Shown: positions 43,424-52,729, counted from the first letter of the stretch. The stretch is 64,000 bases of DNA from JAJKIV01 sp036274195 (GCA_036274195.1 DASUGD010000159.1:24475-88474); one strand, 5' to 3'. Program-made: numbers and translations. Notes: generated by a model from the sequence alone, not told the origin.

Positions 43424-44477
43424 CCGTATGCACCACCACGTCGACGGGGCGGCCCCACCGGCGGCCGTTCGGCCCCTGCCATCCCGTTATGAAGTCCTCG
43501 TACGACACCGGTTTCCCGTCGCGGATGCGGACCCGCACCACCTTCGCCCCGGTCGGCGCGGACCGGTTCCACGAACCGTGAAACGCCACGACCGCGTCGC
43601 TTCGCCAGTCGGCCGGAAACGTGGTCGCCCGATCGAGGAACGCGATGCCTAACGGTGCCGAGTGAGCCTGTATCTCCAATGCTGGCGGGATCGTTCGGCC
43701 GCACCGCGCCGGATCGTGGAACTCGCGATCCGGACTCGGGATCCGGTTGCCGTAGCAATACGGCCACCCGTAATCCCCGCCGTCCTGCAGGATATTGATT
43801 TCATCGGGCGGCAGGTCTTCGTGATCCGGCTCGATATTGTCACGCTCATTCTGGGTGACCCAGATCTGTTTTGTGACGGGATTCACAGCGATGCCCACCG
43901 CGTTGCGGAGTCCGGACGAAAATACACGCCCGTTACCGCCGTTTGCGTCGTACCGCATCACAGCGGCGCGATCTGGCGTCTTTTCCACGCACATGTTGCA
44001 GCTCGATCCAATCGCCACGTAGATCGCGCTGTCCGGGCCGAACACGATCGACCGGCTCCAGTGTCCCCCACCGCCGGCATACGAGTTCACACGTTCCGGC
44101 GACCCGGAGGCCGCACCGTTCGGCCCGAGCCGGACGCGAACGACGCCGTCCGTGTTGGCGATGTAGAGGTATCCGCCGTGGAAGGTGAGACCGTGCGGAC
44201 GATTCAACCCGGAGACGGCCACCGTTTGCGACTCCGCCACGCCATTCCGATCCGCATCGACCAACCGCACCACCTCACCGGCTTCCGGACGGCTGGCGTA
44301 CACGGCGCCATCGGGCGCTACTGCCATGAAGCGCACACCGCCGACCTTCGCGTACTCGGCGATGGTGAACCCCGGCGGGAGGGTGAGTCTGCTGCGTAGC
44401 GCGTCCTGCGCCTTGCTGTTCGATGGGGCACACGCCGCCGTTGCGGCGAGGACGACCGCAATCTCGCTCAGTCGCAC
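43353..44477 (-). CDS. PQQ-dependent sugar dehydrogenase-like lipoprotein (sorbosone dehydrogenase family)
   Basis: A 374-residue six-bladed propeller of the soluble glucose/L-sorbosone dehydrogenase family. After a short lipobox-like signal (VLAATAAC), family blocks include AVAPDGAVYASRP, GLNRPHGLTFHGGYLYIANT, SGLRNAVGIAVNPVTKQIWVT, NERDNIEPDHEDLPPDEIN, YGWPYCYG and AFHGSWNR. PQQ itself is not made by genes in this window. GTG 44477 is preferred because AGGAG lies seven bases upstream; a TTG six bases earlier overlaps that site. First gene of the operon with the hypothetical lipoprotein and the M1 peptidase. Confidence 0.85.
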   Translation of the reverse strand: MRLSEIAVVLAATAACAPSNSKAQDALRSRLTLPPGFTIAEYAKVGGVRFMAVAPDGAVYASRPEAGEVVRLVDADRNGVAESQTVAVSGLNRPHGLTFHGGYLYIANTDGVVRVRLGPNGAASGSPERVNSYAGGGGHWSRSIVFGPDSAIYVAIGSSCNMCVEKTPDRAAVMRYDANGGNGRVFSSGLRNAVGIAVNPVTKQIWVTQNERDNIEPDHEDLPPDEINILQDGGDYGWPYCYGNRIPSPDREFHDPARCGRTIPPALEIQAHSAPLGIAFLDRATTFPADWRSDAVVAFHGSWNRSAPTGAKVVRVRIRDGKPVSYEDFITGWQGPNGRRWGRPVDVVVHTDGSLLISDDAAGAIYRVTRTENR

Positions 44478-44617
44478 GGGCAACTCCTGGTGGTCGGATG
44501 GTTCTCGAACAGCGTGGAGCGTACACGCGATTCACCCGACCGACAACCCCGACCGTCCGGCTGGGGAGACTCCTGCCTGCGGGCGCGCCAAACAACAACG
44601 CGTGATGCGTCGGGTGC

Positions 44618-46093
44618 TTAGATGCGAACCCGGTTCCGGCCTTCCGCCTTGGCGCGATAGAGTGCCTGGTCGGCGCGCATGAACAAATCCTCGACGGTCG
44701 CGACCCGAGGCGCGGGGAACGTCGCCACGCCGATGCTTGCCGTGACCTGCAGCGTCGGTCCGTCATCGACCGAGAACGGATGCATCTCGATGCGCTCGCG
44801 GATGCGCTCGGCAAACGCGACGGCCCCGTCCTCGCGTGTTTCAGGCAGCACGATCACGAACTCCTCACCGCCATACCGGGCGACGAGGTCGACGCTTCGC
44901 ACCTCGTGCTGGAGCAGCGACGCGAGGGCCATGAGAACGTCGTCACCCACGAGGTGGCCGTACGTGTCGTTGATCCGCTTGAAGTGATCGATGTCGATCA
45001 TCAGCAGCGTCACCATCGAGTCGTAGCGGCGGGCACGCTCGAGCTCCGCGTTCAGGCGGTCGGTCAGCGCTCGACGGTTGAGCGCGTCGGTCAGCGGGTC
45101 GGTCTGCGCGAGCGCCTCGAGGCGGCGATTGTCTGCCCTCGTGCTCTCCATCATGTCGGCGCGCTGGATCGCCGCCACCGCCGCGCGAACGACGGTGTCG
45201 GCAAACGCGACGTCGTCCTCTCGAAGCGGGCGCTCATCCTCGCCGCGCCGAAGGAAGAAAACTCCCGACTGGCGGGCGTCTGCGAGTGAGAACGGCATTG
45301 CGATCACGGACCGAATCGGCACCCGCGTGCCTTCCTCGCGCCACCGCTCGCGGATGTCCGCGTACAGTGGGCTCGAATGAACGTCCTCCACGAGCACCGG
45401 CTGGCCGGTCTCGAGCGCCGCGCGAATCTCGGGGTAGCGGTCGAGGTTCAGCTCGAAATTCTTGACGAGCGCGTGCTCGAACGAAGCCGCCACCATGCCG
45501 ACCCTGTCGCCAGGCCGAGCGAGGATGACCGAGCACCGCGTGAGGTCCAAGGCGCGCGCGACGCGCCGCGCGAGCACGTGATAGATCTCGTTCGAGGTGA
45601 GATCGCCCGTGACCTCGCGAAGGATGTCGACGAGCTTGCGTCGGCTATCCGCCTCCGCCCGTGCGCGCGCCAGCTCCTCTTCGGTCGTGCGCAGCGACTC
45701 ATAGGCCGATCGAAGAATGGCTCGCATGCGTAGTTGCGCCTGAATGCGGGCGAGGAGCTCGCGAACGCGAAAGGGCTTTCGAACGAAGTCTGACGCGCCG
45801 AGACCGAGTGTCTTGACCGCTGCCTCTTCCGGCGGCAGCGACGAGATCATGAGCACGGGCATGTCGCGCCACCGCGCGTCGTTCTTGATGCGCTCGAGGA
45901 GCTGGAAGCCATCCACATCCGAGAACATGACGTCGAGCAGGAGCAGATCGGGGGTGCGCTCCTCGAGGAGTGTCAGGAGGTCGGCGCCACTCGTCGCGGA
46001 TCCGACGTCGTAGCCGTGCTCCTTGAGCACCCAGGTCATGGTCTGGACAATCGCCGGGTCGTCGTCGGCGATGACGATGCGCGCGCTAGCCAT
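44618..46093 (-). CDS. Response regulator with GAF and GGDEF domains (diguanylate cyclase)
   Basis: A 491-residue signalling protein: receiver domain (1-125) with phosphoacceptor Asp54 in LLLLDVMF and Lys in RKPFRV; a short coiled linker; a GAF domain (about 155-300) with VRRAVAAIQ nearby; and a GGDEF domain (about 320-485) with the active-site GGEEF and an RSVD inhibitory site (RxxD five residues ahead). It should make cyclic di-GMP under phosphorylation and GAF control, with product inhibition. No EAL domain is present and no kinase is adjacent. Alone on the minus strand behind a 340-bp gap. Confidence 0.92.
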   Translation of the reverse strand: MASARIVIADDDPAIVQTMTWVLKEHGYDVGSATSGADLLTLLEERTPDLLLLDVMFSDVDGFQLLERIKNDARWRDMPVLMISSLPPEEAAVKTLGLGASDFVRKPFRVRELLARIQAQLRMRAILRSAYESLRTTEEELARARAEADSRRKLVDILREVTGDLTSNEIYHVLARRVARALDLTRCSVILARPGDRVGMVAASFEHALVKNFELNLDRYPEIRAALETGQPVLVEDVHSSPLYADIRERWREEGTRVPIRSVIAMPFSLADARQSGVFFLRRGEDERPLREDDVAFADTVVRAAVAAIQRADMMESTRADNRRLEALAQTDPLTDALNRRALTDRLNAELERARRYDSMVTLLMIDIDHFKRINDTYGHLVGDDVLMALASLLQHEVRSVDLVARYGGEEFVIVLPETREDGAVAFAERIRERIEMHPFSVDDGPTLQVTASIGVATFPAPRVATVEDLFMRADQALYRAKAEGRNRVRI

Positions 46094-46435
46094 CGCGAGG
46101 GGAGCCCTCGGCGGCGGGTCGGGCGTTCATCGAGTGGAAGGCGTGCACGAAGTGAGAAATGGGAGCGCGTACGAGTTCGAGTCCGGAAGCAACGGAACGG
46201 CAGGGCTCGCTGGTGCATACCCCGAGCCCTTGGTGATTCACTGCTAAGTTATTGCAGTATAGCCGATTGACTTAGAGCCGGGCTCTTCTTTTCTGCGGGG
46301 CGTAGCGTCGTGACCACATTGGTGTCGCGCACCGACCTCGCCTGACGACAGCGCCAGCCCCCGGTCACGCGAGCCCGCGACGCGACACGGGGCCTGCCTG
46401 TCGGCAGGCCCCGTGTCGCCCGCGTGGGCTATGGA
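46094..46435. other. Intergenic region between gyrA 3' end and the diguanylate cyclase gene
   Basis: No gene seen. It carries the gyrA terminator at 46382-46419, a short palindrome AGAGCC/GGCTCT around 46274-46286, and an AT-richer patch near 46240-46270 in which TATACT (minus strand, 46256-46261) could be a -10 element for the cyclase gene with a long leader; no convincing -35 was found. Confidence 0.5.
46382..46419 (-). terminator. Hairpin terminator after gyrA
   Basis: A perfect 17-bp GC-rich stem (46382-46398 with 46403-46419) with a four-base loop, 16 bp past the gyrA stop. No T run follows on the minus strand, so it may need a factor or act by stem strength. Confidence 0.75.
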
Positions 46436-48946
46436 CTACTCCTCGTCCGGCGCGACGCCAAGCGGCTCGTCGGCTTCTTCGCCCTCTCCTTCGCCCTTGT
46501 CCTCCGAAATTACCCGGGCGACGGCGGTCACTACATCGCCGTCGTCCAGCGAGACGAGACGCACACCCTGCGCGTTGCGTCCGGTGACACGGACCTGATC
46601 CACCGACGACCGGATCACGATACCACCGCGCGTGATCAGCATGATCTCGTCCTCCGGTAGGACCTCCATCAGCGCGACCACGTCACCGGTCTTCTCGGTG
46701 CGGTTCACCGTCAGGATGCCTTTGCCCCCCCGCTTCTGCACGCGGTAGTCATCGATGTGCGTGCACTTGCCCATTCCCTTCTCGGTCACGACGAGCAGCG
46801 TCGCTTCGCGCTTGATGACCACCATGCCGACGACGCGATCGTCCGGGCGCAGCTCGATCCCCTTCACGCCCGTCGTATCGCGACCCATGTCGCGCACGTC
46901 GCTCTCGTGGAACCGCACCGAGAGCCCATGCTTCGTCGCGAGCACGATGTCGTTCGTCCCGCTCGTCACCTGCACGTCGATCAGCTCATCGCCCTTGTCG
47001 ATCTTGATCGCCTTGATGCCCGTCGTGCGCGGATTCGAGTACTCGCTGAGCTTCGTCTTCTTCACCGTGCCGTCCTTCGTGCAGAACAGCAGGTAGCTCT
47101 CGTCGTTGAACTCCCGCACGGGCACGATCGCCTTGATCTGCGTGTCCGGCGTGACGTTGATCAGGTTGACGATCGGCTTGCCCTTGCTCGCGCGACCGGC
47201 CTGCGGCAGCTCGTGTACCTTGAGCCAGAAGCAGCGGCCGTCCTCGGTGAAGATCAGCAGGTAGTCGTGCGTGCTGCCGATGAAGAGCCGCTCGATGAAA
47301 TCCAGCTCCTTGAGATCCGCACCGCTCGAACCGCGCCCGCCTCGGCGCTGCCGCCGATAGGTCGTGACCGGCGTGCGCTTGATGTACCCTGTGTGCGAGA
47401 TCGTGACGACCATGTCCTCCTGAGCGATCAGGTCTTCGATCGTGAACTCGCCCTGATCGCTCGTGATCTCGGTCCGACGTGCGTCACCGTAGGTGTCGGC
47501 GATCTTCTGCAGCTCGTCCTTCATGACCTTCATGCGCTTCGGCTTGGACTCGAGGAGCGCGCGCAGGTCCTTGATCAGTGCGCGAACTTCCTTGAGCTCG
47601 GCCTCGAGCTTCTCGATCTCGAGGCCCGTGAGCTTCGCGAGCCGCATGTTGAGGATCGCCTCAGCCTGCCGCTCCGAGAGCTTGAATCGCTTCTGCAGCT
47701 GCGCGCTTGCCTTGGGCGTGTCCTCCGCCTTGCGAATGACCTTGATCACCTCGTCGATGTTGTCGACGGCGATCTTGAGGCCATCAAGGATGTGCTCGCG
47801 CTCGAGCGCCTTGTCGAGCTCGTACTGCGTCCGCCTGACGATGACCTCGTGGCGGTGCGTGATGTAGTGCTCGAGCACCTCCTTGATGCCCATGACCTTC
47901 GGCACGAGCTGGCGCGTCTGGGCGTCGGGGACGAGCGCCAGCATGATCACGCCAAACGTCGCCTGCATCGTGGTGTGCTTGTACAGCTGGTTGAGCACGA
48001 CGCGTGGGATCGCATCGCGTTTGAGCTCGATCACGATGCGGGTCGTGTCTGACGACTCGTCGCGGAGGTCGCTGATCCCCTCGATCTTCTTGTCGCGGAC
48101 AAGCTCCGCGATGTCCTTGACGAGGTTTGCGCGATTGACCTGGTACGGCAGCTCCGTGACGACGATCTGCGATTTGTTGGAGGTTTCCTTCTCCTCGATT
48201 ACCGCCCGCGCGCGCATGACGATCTTTCCGCGCCCGGTTTCCTGATAGTCCTTGATCCCGTCACGACCGTAGATGTAGGCGCCCGTGGGAAAATCGGGGC
48301 CCTTCACCATCTTGCGGATCTCGCCTAACGTGAGATCCGGGTTGTCGATCAGGGCGACGGTGGCGCCGATGACTTCCTTCAGGTTGTGCGGCGGAATGTT
48401 CGTGGCCATGCCGACCGCGATTCCCGACGACCCGTTGACCAGAAGGTTCGGAATGCCGGCCGGCAGAACCTTGGGCTCGGTCAGATGGTCGTCGAAGTTC
48501 GGCGCGAAATCGACGGTGTTCTTGTCGATGTCCGCGAGGAGCTCGGTCGCGATCCGCATGAGGCGCGCTTCGGTGTAGCGATACGCCGCGGCGGGATCAC
48601 CATCCATCGAGCCGAAGTTGCCCTGCCCGTCCACCAGTGGGTAGCGAAGCGAAAAATCCTGCACCATGCGGACGAGCGCATCGTACACCGCGCCGTCGCC
48701 GTGCGGGTGGAATCGGCCAAGCACGTCGCCCACGACCGTCGCCGACTTCTTGAACGGCCTGTTGGGCAGGAGGCCAAGGTCGTTCATCGCGTACAGGATG
48801 CGACGGTGTACGGGCTTGAGTCCGTCGCGCACATCGGGCAGCGCGCGCGACACAATGACGCTCATCGAGTAATTGATGAACGACTCTTTGATCTCTTCGT
48901 CGATGAGACGCGGGAGAATGCGTTCGCGATTACTTGGGCCGGTCAT
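46436..48946 (-). CDS. gyrA: DNA gyrase subunit A
   Basis: Type II topoisomerase subunit that cuts and rejoins DNA for negative supercoiling; 836 residues. The breakage-reunion domain has DVRDGLKPVHRRILYAM, the quinolone region FHPHGDGAVYDALVRM and catalytic Tyr124 in YRYTEAR. The C-terminal propeller includes the GyrA box QRRGGRG (YRRQRRGGRGSSG), which separates GyrA from ParC. Position 85, equal to Ser83 of E. coli, is Gly; Asp89 (Asp87) is kept. The C-terminus ends with an acidic tail (DKGEGEGEEADEPLG). gyrB is not in this window. Standalone gene with a strong hairpin after it. Confidence 0.97.
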   Translation of the reverse strand: MTGPSNRERILPRLIDEEIKESFINYSMSVIVSRALPDVRDGLKPVHRRILYAMNDLGLLPNRPFKKSATVVGDVLGRFHPHGDGAVYDALVRMVQDFSLRYPLVDGQGNFGSMDGDPAAAYRYTEARLMRIATELLADIDKNTVDFAPNFDDHLTEPKVLPAGIPNLLVNGSSGIAVGMATNIPPHNLKEVIGATVALIDNPDLTLGEIRKMVKGPDFPTGAYIYGRDGIKDYQETGRGKIVMRARAVIEEKETSNKSQIVVTELPYQVNRANLVKDIAELVRDKKIEGISDLRDESSDTTRIVIELKRDAIPRVVLNQLYKHTTMQATFGVIMLALVPDAQTRQLVPKVMGIKEVLEHYITHRHEVIVRRTQYELDKALEREHILDGLKIAVDNIDEVIKVIRKAEDTPKASAQLQKRFKLSERQAEAILNMRLAKLTGLEIEKLEAELKEVRALIKDLRALLESKPKRMKVMKDELQKIADTYGDARRTEITSDQGEFTIEDLIAQEDMVVTISHTGYIKRTPVTTYRRQRRGGRGSSGADLKELDFIERLFIGSTHDYLLIFTEDGRCFWLKVHELPQAGRASKGKPIVNLINVTPDTQIKAIVPVREFNDESYLLFCTKDGTVKKTKLSEYSNPRTTGIKAIKIDKGDELIDVQVTSGTNDIVLATKHGLSVRFHESDVRDMGRDTTGVKGIELRPDDRVVGMVVIKREATLLVVTEKGMGKCTHIDDYRVQKRGGKGILTVNRTEKTGDVVALMEVLPEDEIMLITRGGIVIRSSVDQVRVTGRNAQGVRLVSLDDGDVVTAVARVISEDKGEGEGEEADEPLGVAPDEE

Positions 48947-49169
48947 GAGGTCCTGCGGGAGGGAAATACGAGGGGTTTTTCAGTAGCTGAAGTATACCCG
49001 AAGGAGAAGCGAATCGCAACGAGAGCAACCGCCTGTAAGCTCCTTTGCCACAATCGATTACGAACTCATTCACGAGTTGCTGGCGCGTGCGCGGATCACC
49101 TCTGTTGTGTGAGACGACGCACAGGCATCCGACGCAAAGCGAGCTCTTCCTTGAAAGCGTGCGAACCGC

Positions 49170-49228
49170 GGAACGCAGAACCGGGAACAGTGACTCCTGG
49201 TGAGCCTCTGTTCCCGGTTCTGCGTTCC
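49170..49228. repeat. 21-bp perfect inverted repeat downstream of the P1-family peptidase
   Basis: Arms 49170-49190 and 49208-49228 are perfectly complementary, with a 17-base loop. It starts 14 bp past the peptidase stop (minus strand). The arms are made of GGAAC/GGGAAC words similar to the heptamer repeats. It could terminate transcription, but no T run follows. Confidence 0.75.
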
Positions 49229-49241
49229 CCGTTCCAGCTCT

Positions 49242-50480
49242 CTACCTGCCGTACTTCTTCATGATCGCCTTGAGGCGGTCTACCGGCAGCGCGTACACAC
49301 GAAGGTCGTTCGCGCCAGTCATGGTGTCTGCCGCAAGCATGGCATTGACGATCGCTTCCTCCGTGGCCTGCGAGGTCGCACTGAAGAGCGGTGTCATCCG
49401 CGGGTTCGAGAGCATCCGGACCGAAGTAGTGTCCGCGGTTTCAGCGGCGCCGGCATTGGCCGTCGAGAACGCAATGAAAATGTCGCCGGACCCGTTCCCG
49501 CCGAACCCTCCGGAGCGTCCGACGCCAAGGGCTACGCGAGTCGCGATCCGCTTCAATTGGTGCGGCAGAAGCGGCGCATCGGTCGCTACCACGACGATGA
49601 TCGAGCCCATCTCCTCCTCGTCGTCTCGCGTGGTTCCCGGTGCGGCATCGCACGGTTTTCGCTGACCCGGGCCGGGCGGATTCGGTTGCGGGTCGTGATT
49701 CGCGATGCAGGGCTGAAGGTCGGTGATCTCCTCGCCGACGGGCACACCGGCAATGCGCAGGTCTCGACGCGCTCCGAAGTTGCACTGTACGAGCACACCG
49801 ATGGTGTACCCGCCCTGCTCCGGCGGCAGCTTGCGCGAGGCCGTACCAATCCCGCCCTTGAAGCCAAGGCACACCATTCCGGTCCCGCCGCCAACGGCAC
49901 CTTCCAGGACCGGTCCGCCTTTCGCGCCGTCGAGCGCGGAGATCACGTGCTCCGGCCTAACGTGAAAGCCGTTGATGTCGTTGAGCCCACCATCGTACGT
50001 CTCGGCAACGATGGGCAGTCCCCACGGCTGCATTCCCGGCTTACCGACCTGCCATTGCAGAATCGCATCGCGCACGACACCGACACTGTGCGTGTTCGTG
50101 ATAGCAATCGGTCCCTCGAGGATCCCCGACTCCTGAAGCCACGTCGTCCCCGTCATCTCGCCGTTTCCGTTCAGCGTGAACCACGCACCGAAAACAGGAT
50201 CAGGGTTCGCCTTGCCGCGCGGGTGAATGACCGTGACGCCCGTCCTGACCGGTCCCTTCCCGACGACGAGCTTCCCGCTTCCCGAGATCAGCGTGGTATG
50301 GCCCACTTCCACGCCGGCCACGTCCGTTATCGCGTCGAGCGGACCCGCAGTCCCGCCGATCGGTAAAGCCAGGTCACGAGCACGCGGTTTCGCAGCGGCC
50401 GCCGTTTGAGCGTGCGTCACCGACGCGCTCACGGCGAGCGCGACGACCAGGCCGAGCCCGAAACGCCACTGGGGTTTCAT
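49242..50480 (-). CDS. P1 (DmpA/S58) family autoprocessing aminopeptidase
   Basis: Exported N-terminal-nucleophile-like peptidase of 412 residues with a signal peptide (FGLGLVVALAVSASVTHAQ). The family opening PLDAITDVAGVEVGHTTL, TGVTVIHPRG, the TNTHSVGVVRDA block and GGGTGMVCLGFKGGIGTASR are present; autocleavage is expected at the Gly-Ser bond in EEEMGSIIVV, freeing the catalytic Ser. Members hydrolyse D- or beta-amino-acid amides and peptides. ATG 50480. It lies between two hairpins and forms its own transcription unit. Confidence 0.9.
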   Translation of the reverse strand: MKPQWRFGLGLVVALAVSASVTHAQTAAAAKPRARDLALPIGGTAGPLDAITDVAGVEVGHTTLISGSGKLVVGKGPVRTGVTVIHPRGKANPDPVFGAWFTLNGNGEMTGTTWLQESGILEGPIAITNTHSVGVVRDAILQWQVGKPGMQPWGLPIVAETYDGGLNDINGFHVRPEHVISALDGAKGGPVLEGAVGGGTGMVCLGFKGGIGTASRKLPPEQGGYTIGVLVQCNFGARRDLRIAGVPVGEEITDLQPCIANHDPQPNPPGPGQRKPCDAAPGTTRDDEEEMGSIIVVVATDAPLLPHQLKRIATRVALGVGRSGGFGGNGSGDIFIAFSTANAGAAETADTTSVRMLSNPRMTPLFSATSQATEEAIVNAMLAADTMTGANDLRVYALPVDRLKAIMKKYGR

Positions 50481-50513
50481 AGCCGAAAGCCTCTCCGATG
50501 TCGATGCGAGCGA

Positions 50514-50550
50514 GACACTGCGTTAGGCCCTTTTCGCCTAACGCAGTGTC
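50514..50550 (-). terminator. Hairpin with GTTAGGC/GCCTAAC arms
   Basis: A perfect 15-bp stem (50514-50528 with 50536-50550) and seven-base loop lies just after the class III aminotransferase stop. Each arm contains the over-represented word GTTAGGC or its complement. No T run on the minus strand. Confidence 0.7.
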
Positions 50551-50557
50551 GAGGACC

Positions 50558-51904
50558 TTACGCCACTGCCTTGATCGCGGTGCCGATGGTGCCAATGAGC
50601 TCGTCGATCTGCGGCTTGTCGATGATCAGCGGCGGCGAGAGCGCAATGATGTCGCCGGTCACGCGGGCGAGAACGCCGCGATTGAAGCAGTCCACGAAGA
50701 CCTCGAAGGCTCGCGCACCCGGTGCGCCAGCGCGAGGCTCCAGTTCGATTCCGCCGACGAGTCCGAGGTTGCGGATGTCGATGACGTGGGGAAGCCCGCG
50801 CAGCGAGTGAAGCGCGTTCTCCCAATAGGGCGCCAGGCTCGCGGCGCGCTCGAACAGGCCCTCGCCCTCATACACATCGAGTGTCGCGAGGCCAGCCGCC
50901 GCCGCAAGCGGGTGACCCGAGTACGTGTAGCCGTGGAAGAGCTCAATGCCGGCCGGCGCGGAGTTGACGACGGTATCATAGATCCCGTGCCGAACGAACA
51001 CGGCGCCCATCGGGACCGCGGCATTCGTTAGGCCCTTCGCCACGGTCATGAGATCCGGAACGATACCGAAGTAGTCGGCCGCGAACGGAGTGCCGAGCCT
51101 GCCGAATCCCGTGATGACTTCGTCGAAGATCAGCAGGATTCCATGCTTATCGCACAGCTCGCGAAGCCGCTTGAGGTATCCCTTCGGCGGAACGAGCACA
51201 CCGGTCGATCCGGCCATGGGCTCCACGATCACGGCGGCGATCGTCTCGGCGCCGCGCTCCCGAACAATCCGCTCCAAGTCGTCGGCGAGCTCCGCGCCGT
51301 GGGTGGGCTCTCCGCGCGAGAACGCGTTGCGCGCGATGTCGTGCGTATGCGGCAGATGATCGACTTGCGGCAGCAGCTGCGCCATGTACGCCCGGCGGTT
51401 CGGCTCGATCCCTCCAACGGAAATCCCGCCGAACCCCACGCCATGATATCCGCGCAGCCGCCCGACAAACCGAACTCGCTGCGTCTCTCCCTTCGACTGG
51501 AAGTACGCCATCGCGATCTTCAGCGCCGAGTCGACAGCCTCCGAGCCCGAGTTCACGAAGAAGACGTGGTCGAGATCACCCGGAAGCATCTCCGCCACTC
51601 GCTCCGCCAGCGCGAAGCTATACGGATGACCCATCTGGAAACCCGGCGCGAAGTCGAGCGTCGCGGCCGCCTCCTGCACCGCTCGCACGATCGGCTCGCG
51701 ACAGTGCCCGGCATTCACACACCACAGACCGGCGGTGCCATCGAGCACCCGCCGCCCGTCGACCGACGTGTAGTACATCCCGTTGGCCGACGCGAGCAGT
51801 CGAGGCGCGCGCTTGAAGGCACGGTTGGCCGTAAACGGCATCCAGAGCTCCTCGAGCGAGAGCTCGGACCCGAGAGCGTTGGCGATCGTCGCAGTCTCAG
51901 TCAT
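50558..51904 (-). CDS. Class III PLP-dependent aminotransferase (omega-amino acid:pyruvate type)
   Basis: Fold-type I aminotransferase of 448 residues. LWMPFTANRAFKRAPRLL, DGTAGLWCVNAGHCREPI, the SGSEAVDSALKIA phosphate cup, FDEVITGFGRLGTPFA and the Schiff-base Lys in TVAKGLTNAAVPMGAV are all in place and closest to omega-amino acid/beta-alanine:pyruvate transaminases. Substrate not fixed by sequence. ATG 51904 is chosen because GAGG lies nine bases upstream; ATG 51913 would sit on that site. Confidence 0.9.
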   Translation of the reverse strand: MTETATIANALGSELSLEELWMPFTANRAFKRAPRLLASANGMYYTSVDGRRVLDGTAGLWCVNAGHCREPIVRAVQEAAATLDFAPGFQMGHPYSFALAERVAEMLPGDLDHVFFVNSGSEAVDSALKIAMAYFQSKGETQRVRFVGRLRGYHGVGFGGISVGGIEPNRRAYMAQLLPQVDHLPHTHDIARNAFSRGEPTHGAELADDLERIVRERGAETIAAVIVEPMAGSTGVLVPPKGYLKRLRELCDKHGILLIFDEVITGFGRLGTPFAADYFGIVPDLMTVAKGLTNAAVPMGAVFVRHGIYDTVVNSAPAGIELFHGYTYSGHPLAAAAGLATLDVYEGEGLFERAASLAPYWENALHSLRGLPHVIDIRNLGLVGGIELEPRAGAPGARAFEVFVDCFNRGVLARVTGDIIALSPPLIIDKPQIDELIGTIGTAIKAVA

Positions 51905-51976
51905 GTCAATCATCCTCGTCGTGACAGCTGTTCACCGTTCACTGTTCCCCGCTCCCCGTTACCCCATTCCGATTCC

Positions 51977-52729
51977 CTATTCGGGTCCGTCCCCCGCCCC
52001 GAGCACCTGATTCCCTTCGGCCTCCCGCTCCTCCGCCAACTCCGACTCTCGTTCCGCAGCAGCAATAGCGTCGCGCTCCGCCTTGTAACGCTCGTACCAC
52101 GCGCGAGTGATCTCGCCCGCCAGCTCGCGGTTCCCGAGACCGAATGACAAGGCCAGCGCCAGCGCGACCGCACCGAAGAGAATCGCGAATGCGGTGACGA
52201 CGATCTCGTTGGCAATCCCAAGCTGCTGCAGCGCCATGAAGATCGCGAGAAGGATCACGCCCCACCGCCCCACCCGCGCGAGCGTCGGCCCGCCTTGAAT
52301 CGCGCCGGCCGACGCCAGAATCAGCCCGCCGACGAATCGCCCAAGCACGATCCCGACGATGAGCAGCACGATCGCGGCCATCATGCTCGGGATATAGCTG
52401 ACGAGCTCCGAGAACACGTCGGCAAGCGTCTCCATCCCGAGCGCGTTGGCCGCGATCATGATCACCACGAACATCACGAACCAGAACACGAGGTTCGCGA
52501 GGACGCGCGAGGGATTGAAGTGCGACCCCGACCGCTCGACGGCCTGCATAACGCCGCCGCGCTCGAGCAAATAGTTGAGCCGCAGGCGACGCAGCACCCG
52601 CTCCGTGCCTCGCTCAATGAGCTTCGCCAGCAAGTAACCGGCGAAGAGAATGATGAGCGCTCCGAAGAGCGCGGGGACGAATTCGGCGAACTGCGCGAAG
52701 CTGCTTTGCAGTCGCTCCAGGAAAGTCAT
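51977..52729 (-). CDS. MscS-like/TM-helix-repeat membrane protein
   Basis: A 250-residue membrane protein with four or five helices. ALIILFAGYLLAKLIERG with VLRRLRLNYLLERGG, and later VASVI-like IPSMMAAIVLLIVGIVLGRF, are the paired conserved-TM-helix repeats (PF05552 type) found beside or instead of MscS channels; the later AILFGAVALALALSFGLGNRE matches the pore-side helix of that group. The usual MscS beta domain is missing, the C-terminus being a charged helix. The TAG stop lies in GATTCCCTATTC (51971-51983), the same repeat junction that ends two other genes in this window. Confidence 0.8.
   Translation of the reverse strand: MTFLERLQSSFAQFAEFVPALFGALIILFAGYLLAKLIERGTERVLRRLRLNYLLERGGVMQAVERSGSHFNPSRVLANLVFWFVMFVVIMIAANALGMETLADVFSELVSYIPSMMAAIVLLIVGIVLGRFVGGLILASAGAIQGGPTLARVGRWGVILLAIFMALQQLGIANEIVVTAFAILFGAVALALALSFGLGNRELAGEITRAWYERYKAERDAIAAAERESELAEEREAEGNQVLGAGDGPE

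Noticed and set aside
46274..46286. Short AGAGCC/GGCTCT palindrome as a possible terminator
   Set aside because: Only a six-base stem, and no gene on the plus strand ends nearby; the T-rich stretch after it is not continuous.
46757..48052. 431-codon plus-strand frame opposite gyrA
   Set aside because: Antisense to gyrA, with Arg/His/Leu-rich composition and no plausible start signal.
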